Shown: positions 1-10,860 of the stretch, in pieces | How positions within the stretch are numbered: position 1 is the first letter of the stretch | How the letters are laid out: each line of letters opens with the position of its first letter | Assembly (NCBI GenBank): GCA_020881915.1 | Contig: JAJFPB010000001.1 | Span: forward strand, 62,001-126,000 | Length of the DNA: 64,000 bases | From: Paramyrothecium sp. XJ0827 | Lineage: Eukaryota > Ascomycota > Sordariomycetes > Hypocreales > Stachybotryaceae | Direction: 5' to 3' | Notes under the pieces: generated by a model | Told to the model about the DNA's origin: nothing | Databases searched by the model: none | What the model saw: the letters and a program-made list of their open reading frames with translations, nothing else | Translations under genes and position numbers: made by a program

Positions 1-1082
1 AAGGTAGCCAGCAAGGAGGCCGCGGCCTTCTCAGACAGTACTACCGACTACAAGCCGCTCCAAAGCAACACCAAGTATGATCCCAAGAAGCTTCACATTG
101 CCAATACTACAATGACTTAGTCCAATATCTATCTCCACATTAACTGGCTCAATACCACTCTTATTATTATTATTCCCATCATCGGCCTTATCTTCGCCTA
201 CTGGGTCCCTCTCCGCCTCTATACCGCCATCTGGGTAGTTATCTTCTACTTTAACACCAGCCTTGGAATCACTGCTGGTGAGACCTTATTCAAATGTGCT
301 CCCCTTCCGCTGATTGTTGATACTGACCTTCTGGCCATTTTGTAGGTTACCATCGTCTTTGGGATCACACTTCCTACAAGGCCACTACTCCCCTCAAGAT
401 CTACCTGGCTGCCGCTGGTGCTGGTGCCGTTGAGGGCTCTATCCGTTGGTGGTCCCACGGCCACCGTGCTCACCACCGATATACCGACACTGAGAAGGAC
501 CCCTACTCCGTCCGCAAAGGTCTCCTCTACTCCCACATCGGATAGATGGTCTTTAAGCAGAACCCCAAGCGCCAGGGCCGAACCGACATCACCGACCTTA
601 ACGAGGACCCCATCGTTGTCTGGCAGCACCGCAACTATCTCAAGTGCGTCATCTTCATGGCGTTTGTCCTGCCTACCATTGTCGCTGGTTTCGGTTGGAG
701 CGACTGGCTCGGCGGTTTCGTCTACGCCGGTATCCTCCGAATCTGCTTCGTCCAGCAAGCCACTTTCTGCGTCAACTCCCTCGCCCACTGGCTCGGTGAC
801 CAGCCCTTCGACGACCGAAACTCGCCCCGTGACCACCTCATTACCGCTCTCGTCACTCTCGGTGAGGGCTACTACAACTTCCACCATGAGTTTCCCTCGG
901 ACTACAGAAACGCCATCGAGTGGTACCAGTATAACCCCACCAAGTGGTCCATCTGGATCTGGAAGCAGCTTGGCCTTGCCTATGACCTGAAGCAGTTCCG
1001 CCGGAACGAGATCGAGAAGGGTCGTGTCCAGCAGATGCAGAAGAAGCTCGACCAGAAGTGTGCCACCCTCGACTGGGGTACT
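1..1082 (+). pseudogene. Stearoyl-CoA (delta-9) fatty acid desaturase, decayed, 5' cut by window edge
   Basis: Membrane di-iron desaturase that would introduce the delta-9 double bond into palmitoyl- and stearoyl-CoA at the ER (Ole1 type). Frame 1 runs 1-277, an intron follows at 278-345 (GTGAGA...TTGTAG), then 346 onward. His box 1 reads HRLWDH and His box 2 HRAHH. Box 3 reads YNFHH where the family has HNFHH, so an iron ligand is lost. Two in-frame TAG codons (118-120, 543-545) stand where the family has Trp. Recognisable homology stops at about 1080 (LDWGT); the C-terminal cytochrome b5 domain that fungal Ole1 proteins carry is absent and unrelated sequence follows. The TGG-to-TAG and CAC-to-TAC changes are RIP-type transitions, although codon use is otherwise normal, suggesting mild RIP of a duplicated copy. 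The start lies outside the window. Confidence 0.9.
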
Positions 1083-1383
1083 GAAAATCAGCAGCAAGTT
1101 ACGCATATCCATCAATCGACGGACGCTAAGCGGGGGAGGGTTCAGCATGATGCCTACTATATAGCTTTTGCCTACTTCTTAAGGGCATTTATCTAAGTAT
1201 TACCTATAGTTAGTAAAATTAAATTAAGTTACAATAAGATAGGAAAATAAGTGGGATTCCTTGGTTTATATATTGATCTTCGAAATACCTAGTAGTCTGT
1301 GCCCTTATTAGCTACAACTATAATATATCTAATACTTCGAAAGCAACTGTGGATTTTTATTAAACCTATAACTAAAAGACTTA
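1083..1383. other. AT-rich junction sequence, no gene seen
   Basis: The desaturase frame runs on to 1196 through sequence unlike the family. From about 1190 the composition becomes AT-rich. I see no coding signal here. Confidence 0.4.
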
Positions 1384-1437
1384 TTCCGAAGGTTTGATGG
1401 CGGGCCCGTAGGGACCGGTCTCCTATGCCTTTCGGAA
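1384..1437 (+). repeat. Hairpin-containing short repeat, copy A
   Basis: A roughly 41-bp segment (1384-1424) matches 5591-5631 in direct orientation with a few substitutions and one-base gaps. The core GGGCCCGTAGGGACC is a near-palindrome. In this copy outer arms TTCCGAAGG (1384-1392) and CCTTTCGGAA (1428-1437) are also inverted repeats, giving a nested hairpin. Several AGCCAC-like motifs follow within 120 bp, as they do after copy B. It could be a transposon terminus, but none is proven. Confidence 0.45.
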
Positions 1438-2079
1438 CAAAAGGATCTTCCTTCCGGGTCCTCCCTCGACGCCACAAAAACGCCACGAACACAGAGCCAT
1501 AAACGCAAAGCCGCAAATACAAAGCCACACCGCTTTTCTGCTGTGACACATCTATATATGATTATTATGGACCAATATCTTAGCCCTCTAATGTCACTGT
1601 TTTTTTTTATTCTGTTCCAATTGGATCAGGTCCATGTCCATTTTTTTACTTGGGGCTTCGTCACTGTCAATAGGGAGGACGAAATCCGGGGGTCAGAGCA
1701 AGTCATTTTGAGTTTAATTATCTGCCTAATTATGCCTTTCTGCTTACGAGGCGTCCTGCGCCTCCTGAACTTTCCACGAGCTCATTCGTTTTCTTGGTGG
1801 TCCCTCTCTGACCGATCCAGCACCTCGCTTTAGGGCGCTTTTACCTTGAGTGGGCGAGTCGCTTTCCTCTGATGCCACCAATACCGTGATAGATGAATCT
1901 GCAGCATTTCGTTAGACTCAATTACTATCCTATATAGTACGAGGCGCTCCTCCAACTGGGGTAATACACCAGCGGTCTCACCTGTTGCATCACCCGATGC
2001 GGAACCTACTCGCTCTACTGTTACAAGGAGGAATTAGTTCATTCTCAGCACCCTGGATTATCAACCCACCTAGTTCCTG
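1438..2079. other. Non-coding stretch upstream of the helicase remnant
   Basis: Moderate base composition with scattered AGCCAC-like motifs at 1480-1530. No family was recognised. A Helitron Rep (HUH) domain, which should precede the helicase, was not found here. Confidence 0.35.
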
Positions 2080-4492
2080 CTGAGGCATGAAGAGCCGTTT
2101 CGTCGCCGTCAAGGGCTCCGCGTCTTCCGGTATTTTGCCCATCGGGTCCTCGGTAGCCTCCATAACCCCATCATCCACGCTCTTAGAGCTACGGCTGATC
2201 TATTTAGCAACTCTATTCTACACCTGGCCTTATTTATGCCCTGGGAGGACTTCCTCAACGAGACAGACGGTGACATTACCAATATCTGGTTAAATCGAGC
2301 CGCGTTGCTCCAACCCTATCTGCGATCCCACGTTTCCAATATCTCCTTGCTCAGAAGGTCGGCGGATGATGTACGAAAAGACACAAAGCTCTGGGCCAGC
2401 CGGTCGGAAGGGGATAATACTGTTGACGTTGAGTTCCTACTTAATGAGGGTGATTACTGTAATGAGCCCTTAATTATGGCCGGAAGCTACTAAACCTATG
2501 GGGCCCTACTTTAGATTCTGCAGAGCGCAGTATAGAGCACCAGCGTAATAAGAGACTCTCCAGTGCTGCAGAGCCTGCTCTAGGACCTCTTTCACAAGAA
2601 TCCAATAGAAGAATAATATTCTCTTATCTAGTGATCCCAAAACTTCTACTAATATCTGGCCCTCTCTTATTAAGGTATTTAAGCTATAGCAAAGGCCTAA
2701 GGCATACTATATCTCCAACTGCTAGATAATATCAAGGGCGGCTCTTAGGCGCAGGCAAGCACCGTAGCTAATCAGGTATTAGATAATATCCTCGTTGGCT
2801 AGTGTGACACGGATTACCCTATCCAGCGCCGGCCTATAGAACCAATTAGGCAAGCTGGCTACATGGTAGTAGATTTGAATCATATAATAAGTTTTGTAGA
2901 ATTAGGGCATACTACCGCACTAAACTTCACCCTTAATTACCTCTAGGTAATGGCTCTTTAACTTATATGCAAATTCTTAGATTACTATACTACTAATCCC
3001 AATTCTACTAGTTAATACTTTTAGTACACTAGCGGGCCCAAAGGAATAGATAAATCTTAAGTTATTAATGCTTTAAAATAGGTATTCTCCATAAGAGATC
3101 AATCATATCTTCTCCAGATTACTAGTACATTGGGAAGCGCGGCCGCCTAGATCAGTAGTATAACCTTATACTCTGCTTATAAGTTAAATACCTACTGCTC
3201 TATTTAAACAAAACTTCCTATTTTCTCTAAGACTAGGAAATTAATATAGAAGTAGAAATTAGTTCTTATAACTAATGAAGTTAGTATACTTAGAGGAGCT
3301 ATATTATATAAGGTTAGCTATAACCTTTAGTTGCTTTAAGACTATATTAATAAATCGTTTGGAGGGATTCCGGTGGTACTATTAATGGGCGATTTTTACT
3401 AGTTTGCTCCTATCCGCAAAATAAGCCTATTAATTAATAGAATACTGGATCTATCTACTATATTACTAGGCCAAGCAGTGATTTCCTACTATTATAGCTA
3501 TAACTTATAGTAGATATTTAAGACTATTGTTCTTCTTAAGGAATAGGTTTGTGTGTAGGGGGATCCTTAGTTAGGTACTTTACTTAATAGAGTCTGGGCT
3601 AGGACCTAGATATATTAAGATCTTCTTATACTTAATACTAAACTTATTAGTTATAATTAGATTATATTTAGTGAGGGCCTATATGCTATAATACCACTGA
3701 ACCAAAACCGCTGTGCCCTTAATATAGAGGCTGTTATTAAATGGGCTTATTGTTATAAGAAATATATTTCTATCTTCGTCTCTATATACACCTGGCGAAG
3801 TAGTACTATATTAGAAGATCTGATTATAAAGACTATTAAACTTAGTAATAACTTATCCTACAAAATTCCTAGCATTTTCTTCTACGCCTAAGGTATACTG
3901 GTGGCTATTAATTAAAATATATATATAGGATTAAAGGTTATTAATAGTACCGAATTTATTACTTATAACTTTATATTAGATCCAAATTACCCTAGGTTCT
4001 ACCTTGCTAATAATATGACTATCTATTTTGGGCCACCCCTCGGCATGCTTTTGTAATCCGAGGATACCTAAGGCCTATTTATCCCTACCCTACTACCGGG
4101 CACGGTGCTTACCTGCCTATTATTGCAGACCCTTAATCTATTAAACCGCAACTCCAGGTTTTTGCCTGGAAAATGCACCCGTTGTGGTTTGCCTGTAGTA
4201 CCCGCATTTGCGCTTACTAATTATAAGGCCCAAGGTAAAACCTTTCCGGAAGTCCTCCTCGAACTTCGTGGAAATTATATTATTAATGGCGAGCCAACTA
4301 AATGCGACTTCACCAGTCTCTATATACAACTGTCTAGGTGTATATCGCTGAAGGGCATCAAGCTCCTCAGCCCTATACAGCAATAGGACTTTATTGGGAA
4401 TAAAATGGATTATTGCATTGTCGAAGCTATGCGAAGACTCTCAAGTCTCGGAGAAAAAACCAGACGTGCTTATGAGAGTTAGAATACCGAAT
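2080..4492 (+). pseudogene. RIP-decayed Pif1-like helicase of Helitron type
   Basis: A single reading frame (frame 1) stays recognisable across about 2.4 kb despite many stops. At 2236-2410 it reads through a conserved segment (MPWEDFL, then DVRKDTKLWA) typical of fungal Helitron and Pif1 proteins. At 3358-3420 it shows the motif II region GGIPVVLLMGDFY followed by TAG where Gln is expected, then FAP. At 4180-4370 it shows PAFALTNYKAQGKTF and IQLSRCISLKGI, the C-terminal helicase motifs. The tail continues past a TAG (4384-4386) to about 4492. Such enzymes unwind DNA 5'-3'; in Helitrons the helicase is fused to a Rep nuclease for rolling-circle transposition. The Rep domain is not visible, so the copy is 5'-truncated or decayed beyond recognition. 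The helicase assignment is firm; Helitron origin is inferred. Confidence 0.82.
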
Positions 4493-5590
4493 AGCACTTA
4501 TCTCCCCCCAGCCCCTGGCAATTATGAAAGGTACTATCATATCCTCCTGTTCCCAATGGGCCCTAGAAGCTATTCATTATTGGGCTATTTGAGGCAAGTG
4601 TTCCACCTCGAGTCCAGATATCGTGTCATTGATATACTGCAGAGTTCGAGTCTCATACTCCATTCTGCTGCATACTGCGCTGATCCATACCGCAATATAA
4701 GGATCCCCTGGTTTATGAAGCCAAGACACCGGAATTTTTAAGAGATTTGTTGTTGGTGTCCCACATACTCCACAAACTCGAGAAGACGCAACATAGCACG
4801 CAGCCTCATGACTTCTTAGTATGGGCTGGAGTATATGGAGGAATATGCTGGTATATAGAGGATCCGCTGGTCGTGGGTCGGATGGGATGAGCATTCTTGG
4901 AAATTGATGCATATACTCAAGCTTCTCATGATCACACCAGAACACAAGGCGTATTGGGCAAGTGTCCATGCTTAATAGGGTTGTTATGGGACGGGAAGCC
5001 GAAACGTCAGGTTGTCGACAACTAGTAACACAATGTAGATTTGTTCATATAAATTCATGGAACCTCTCCGTGCGCCCGAGACTGGAAGAATCAAGGCTTT
5101 CTATAGTAGGATATATCCCACTGTATGGCATCATCATATACATATCTAGGATCTTTTATGGGCCTCTGCTGAAATGTAACATTTTTAATACGGAGCCGTT
5201 GACTGTGTCTAATCAACGTCTTCCTCCCGGAGCATTTACTCCATTGCCTATACCACGGAAATTATACGTATGCTGAGAGCGATAAGTGGCTCGACAGTTA
5301 GGTTTTAAGTGAAGGACGTGCAGAGTATTCGAAAAGAATGTTCATGATCATTGATCATATTTTAGCGAGAAAGTTAATTTAAATTATGGGTTGCTGGTTT
5401 AAGAGATTATATGAATCACGCTGAGCTAGACATTCCAGACTTCCTAAAGAGGAAAGAGCTTGGTCCGTCCAGCGTCCGGATTCTTAGCCTCAGCCGAAGC
5501 GAAACATTCATAAGCCACAATCGAAAAGTCGCCAGCCATCATAATATATGGACACACATACATACATCTTTTCACAGGTTGAAAATCTCG
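4493..5590. other. Non-coding stretch downstream of the helicase remnant
   Basis: Open frames at 4394-4741 and 4962-5276 have no recognisable motifs and look like chance ORFs. No Helitron 3' end (hairpin followed by CTRR) was identified with confidence. Confidence 0.35.
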
Positions 5591-5631
5591 TTCCGAAAGG
5601 TCTGATAGCGGCCCGTAGGGGCCGTTCTCCT
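5591..5631 (+). repeat. Hairpin-containing short repeat, copy B
   Basis: Direct-orientation match to copy A about 4.2 kb upstream. The core CGGCCCGTAGGGGCCG (5609-5624) is a perfect 6-bp stem with a GTAG loop. AGCCAC motifs follow at 5660-5700. The two copies bracket the helicase remnant. Confidence 0.5.
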
Positions 5632-6170
5632 GTCATTGCGCTGACACCCCTTATCTGATAACCAGCCACATCCTACAAGCCACAATGGAAAGCCACATTT
5701 CCTGTTTAATAAGCAGTGGGATTAAAGCCCCTAACCTTTAGACTCCAATGGCTTGACTTCGGGAAGCCAATTTTCAATCAATTAATGAATCAGGAAGCCA
5801 ATCTATAACGTGCAATTATTGAGGCAAAAAAATCGCAATCTCCCCGATACTCAAGATTGATGAGGGCTTTGAACTGCAGATCTAGCTTGGGTGGCTCTTT
5901 GTTTACCTATGCTACTACATTATTAGGATCCCAAGCTCTTACCGTTTTTAAGAGTTATTTTGCGAAATTTAAAACTAATGGAATCAGCAATCTTATTCCG
6001 ATAATTAGCATAGCATCCACTACTTCTCGAAAATTATCGTTAAATGCCGCTGTAATTATGGATTTATTAGGGCATTCTTCTCCATATAAGAGGACTTTGG
6101 GCCGAAGGAATTCCACGGATCTTCTCCGTTTTCCCTCACGCATACGCTGGTTTTGTAGGCGCTTGTAATG
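5632..6170. other. Unassigned stretch with a short open frame
   Basis: A 103-codon plus-strand open frame (5857-6168) has fairly normal codon composition, but I recognise no family, signal or motif. It may be a gene fragment. The AT-rich block begins right after it. Confidence 0.3.
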
Positions 6171-9100
6171 TGGATATGGCTTTATTGCCTATCTTGTGAA
6201 AGATTTCGCAGATACTTATTTAGTATGCATTAGTATCATGTAATAGACTATTATATCTGCGCGACCGTAAAGCCAGATGGTTCTTTTGGCGAGAGAAGGG
6301 AGCCTGGCTTGCTAGCAATTAATATTTTAGGTGTAATAATGATGAAGATGACCAGACTTAGCTAGCTTCTAGGTAAAATGATTAAATGAAGTGAATGAGG
6401 CCTGCTGCCTATTCTGAAGCTTGCTTAAAATATCGCTATTTAACTGGTTAGTGGCCTCCGGCGATATATAGGCTAATAAGTCATATACTCTATAACTAGA
6501 CTCCTTTAAGTAAGAAGAGCTTCAGTAGTTAGGAACTATTAAGTACTAATCAGATAGCTACAATAGCTTATATCCCTTTAAACTTACTACCTATATTAGT
6601 AGAGATTCTAGTACTAGTAATAAGTATAATATTCTTCTTAGTACTAAGCTTCTGGTTTAGTAGGGAGAGCTTCTCTATTGCATTATATAAGAAGCGTGTA
6701 GGTACTTGCAAGAACTTACCCGAAGATATTATAGTTAATTCTTAATATATTATTAATAGCTTCTGCAAGGGCTATGCTAAATTATAAGTAATACTATCTC
6801 CGGGACATGGGATGCACTTCTATATAGGATAGAGCTCTTTATGGTTAAACTTCGCAAGTAAGTGGCCTTACTCTAACCATTTGGAGTCTAGGTAATTAAT
6901 GCTATTAGTCTCTATGTAAGTTAATTCCTACTGCTTTTGGTAATTCCTGGTTCAATGAATGTAGAATATATAATTGGCTGCATAGCTGCGTAGAAGACAA
7001 GATACGCAGGAGAAGCCCCAAATACTTAGAAGAAAGACGCAGTTCGCAAATGGAGTAGCACTTCCGCAATTGTTGATATTATTATAGCAATCAGTATATA
7101 GTGCGATAGTGAGCTATCCCCTAGAATATATAAGTAGGGCATTAATAGTATATAGGTACCTACGTAGCTTTTCTATAATATTTTAAGATTGCGCTAGGTA
7201 GGTAAGGCGCTGGGGTAGTAATTATACTACCTTAGCTTAAGTTTTAGTAGTAATATAGGGATGAAGTTAATTATACTTAATAATAAGTTAAGTCCATCTA
7301 TTATAAAGATTATAATAGTTAAGCTATTGCTATTAGCTGTATTAATTAAATATGCTAGTAGTTATACCATTGTAACTCTCCTCTCCGCGGTTTCTAGAGA
7401 TTATATACTGAGTATTGAGGTCTTAGGCTAGATAAATATATTTAAGAGCAGTAAGAAGAAGAAAATAGATCTAGGAATAGGGAGAAGAATGGGTTTAAAT
7501 ATTCAGAATATTCTTATATAGGGGACATAGTAGCCAGCACCATGTAAGTTTACTAATAGCAAAGAATATATAGTGCGAATATTTAGGGATGCATACCTAT
7601 AAAGGATACTGTGGCTACTAAATTATTAATTAGAACTATGCTCTGCACTACTAAACTTAGTCTAGCTAGTTAATAAAATAGGAAGGAGATCTATATAACC
7701 ATTAGGTATATAATATAGCTACTGTGGTTTATAATTAAGGAGGGAGAATGTGGCTATTCTGGTACTAGTAGTACTAGAGATAAGTATAAAGCTATTACTA
7801 AGCCCTTAGCTATACTACCCTTAATATCCTACTTACTTATTTAACTCGATCTTAACCTCCAAGCTATGTGAGCTTAATGCTATCCTCCGATCCTTGTGGC
7901 CTTTGTACTACTAGCACTAGTGATACGAGCTTAAATATTGCTCTTTTAAGATAAGGACCTATTTCTATTACTAATAATTAGCTATCTACATAAATATTAT
8001 AGAAACTGGCCGCGAGAGCAGTTACCTAAATCATTAGCCACTACGAGAATTTAATATAAATAGAGAGCAGAGAGCCATATTACTAGTATGCCTGGATGAA
8101 TAAGGTTGAGGTTCTATAGGCTAATGTAATAAGGGGTAAGAATATAAGTAACTGGAGTTAATAATATAAAGCCCGCTTTAATCTAGTAGTAACCTTTTAT
8201 TTTATAAAGTTCCTTTTTTATTTGCGGGAAGTATAGCAAAGGTATAAATCTTTAGATAATCCTTATGAACTTAATATACTTAAGTATTATTTAAATATAA
8301 AAAAGTATAAATAATAAATAGTAAAGAATAACCCCAAGTAACTTATCTTTATTAGTAATATAAACTCCATAAGTAAAGAATATAAATATACTATATAGGC
8401 CAATAAGTATTAGGAGTAAGTGGCGGCTATTGCATTAAGTATCCTATTAACTAGCTATTTATATATACTATATATATTAGCTATATTCTATCTTGAGATC
8501 TATAAGTTACTTGCCTACCTAGCTATACTAATAGTTACTGCAGATATTAAAAAGATAATAGCCTAATAACCTCCTTTTAATAATATAAGAACTAGAAATA
8601 TAGCCCCTATAATTATAAAGAGGAGAAACTATCTACTTATAATAAGTAAGAATATTATCTTATACTTTAATATAATTATTTTATCTTGGGGATACTCTAA
8701 AGACTCCCGATTTTACTAGAAAACTAACTAAATATAATAAGTATAGCAAAAGGAAGCTACTATATCTAATATAAATATAGTAATAAGGATATATTAAAAG
8801 TTTGAAAGAGAAATTATATTAAATAATAATAAAGAAGGCAAGGCTAATTTATAAATTTTTAGGAGCTAAACCCCTTTAAGTAGATAATTATAGCCTAATA
8901 GAGGCATTTAGAGGCAACAAATTCATCTATTTACTATACTAATTGGGCTAAATATAATTAATTACATATATAAGGTCAATATAGGCATCGCCCCAGAGGA
9001 GACGCATATATAGTATAGTATACCATAGGCGTATTTATACTTTAAATAAGATATACCCCTGAACTAGAGGATTTCGTAGTCTCACTAAGCCACGCACCCA

Positions 9101-10239
9101 CAATTGCTATCCAAGGCAGATAATATTATATAGGTAATGCTATATACTACCGGCATATAGGTAGGGCTGCCTTGTATCTATTAATTAGCCACTAGATGGT
9201 GACTTGGCTTAACTGTTCGAGGATAATAGATCCTTTACTTATAAGATAGCCTAGCTAGTGCCTTATGGTGGAGTAAGTGGTCCCCTTAGTAGTACTTATA
9301 TAGTGGTTATAATAGATCTTTAATAAAATATATATAATTGTATAGCCTAAAAGACTTCTCTATTAAGGATAGCCTTGTGGCTTAGTAATATGGGAGGAAG
9401 GATATAAAGGTATATCCTATTTATTCTTTGCTCTACTTAGTAATAATTTACCGAAATAGAGCATTAAGACCTCTATTATCCTATTTAATATAAATAATTA
9501 ATTTATAACTATATTTATTTCCCTTTAGAAAAATAATATTATTTTTAAAGGTAAGTCTTCTTTAGACTTCTTAAATTACTTCTAATATTTATTAGGCTAT
9601 TTTACACTCCTTAAGAACTATAGAGAAATTTAAGCCGGTATAAATTAATAAAGTAGAGACTTGATTTGTGGGAATAGTGGAATTAAAATAAGTAAACTAC
9701 TATCTAGTTTAAATAATTTAGATAGAGACTATTAATTAAATGAGCTTAAGTGCTGTTTCCTAGAGCTAAGCCCACTTAAGGACTATAAATTGTAGCTCTT
9801 AAAGCTAGAAAAACTAAACTAGGATTATAAGAAAAAATAGTAGGAGCAAGTTAAGGCAAGAGGTAGATAAGATATAGTTTATAAAGGGTATATTAGTAAG
9901 AGACTATCTAAGCTATAATAAGAACCGTTTCTTTTTCTAACTTAATAATATAAATGAGTTTAATGCTATGATAGGATTCTAAGGCAATAAGCCGTAGTAT
10001 AATCGTAATATTATCGCTTAGTTAAATTTCTTATTGTGGATATATTTGTAATATAAAGGCTTAAATTAGATTTATACTACTTAGTATTAGGAGTTAGGAT
10101 AGTGGTATCATACTGCGATATTACTTAGATGAGTCTTGGAATACGCCGTATCATCCCCGTCAATCGAAGTATGTTAGTCGCACATAAAGATACAGTAATA
10201 TATAAGGATCAGTGGTTAGGCTAATAGGAGACTCCAGTT
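6171..10239. repeat. AT-rich RIP-decayed repeat block
   Basis: About 4 kb of TA-dominated sequence with very dense TAG/TAA codons in all frames, typical of transposons decayed by RIP. Slightly GC-richer patches remain (about 7000-7100 and 9050-9250). Apart from the decayed ORF at 9530-9960 no element could be named. Confidence 0.7.
9530..9960 (+). pseudogene. Unidentified RIP-decayed ORF
   Basis: The frame starting at 9530 stays protein-like: a hydrophobic/aromatic stretch (GYFTLLKNY), then GNSGIKISKLLSSL, then a Leu/Lys-rich helical stretch (LKLEKLN) and a basic segment (VKARG). Nearly all of its stops are TAA or TAG, as expected from RIP of CAA/CAG/TGG codons. I do not recognise the family; a transposon protein is likely from context. 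Confidence 0.35.
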
Positions 10240-10860
10240 ATCTATCTAGCTTCCACGGCAGCTATACCATTTAGAGCAGGTCGAATGAAGTGGTGGCTTG
10301 GAGGAGTTACGAACGCTCCATCGCCACCTCAAGAGGTCAAATGCAGCGGTGAAGTGGCTGGTTGTAGAAATTATATAGATAATAGACAGGAATGCTTTTA
10401 TACTTGCCGACCCCGAAACCAAAGCCGCCGTCCAATGCATAAAGAGGCGGAGAGTCATGAATTTGGAGCCCTTGATCGCTAGTTCAGCATAGCTATTTTT
10501 GCGAGAGTTACCACTGCAGGATTCGTGAATTCAGGACAGCAGAACAAGGTGCTTTAGATGATTTTTATTAGTTTATGTTCGCTGTGTATTCATCCCGTTC
10601 CTATTAAATTGGTTAATATATATTTGAATTAATAGCTATAAGACGGTTAAAGAGTTAGTTGAAGTATTTGGAGATGGCTACTGGATGAGTTCTATATGTG
10701 TTTATAGATCCTAGAGTGTGAAACGGGATGCTCTAGACGGGCCTGAGGTTCATAATATAAGGCAGATGATATTATGCAAGGAAAGGCTTAAAAACGAAGT
10801 AAATCTATTAAACGTACGGAAAATTGAGAACAGTAGTCATCTAAATGGCTCTAAATAGAA
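10240..10860. other. Small island of normal composition, no gene recognised
   Basis: About 600 bp less affected by RIP than its flanks. Open frames on both strands at 10246-10482 overlap each other and neither shows a family motif. Confidence 0.35.

Noticed and set aside
246..1148. 300-codon minus-strand open frame over the desaturase
   Set aside because: It is antisense to clear desaturase coding sequence with conserved His boxes; its Val/Leu/Gly-rich content is the mirror of that gene's codon use.
10246..10482. A gene in the small normal-composition island
   Set aside because: Both strands have short open frames but neither has a family motif, splice continuation or good start context.
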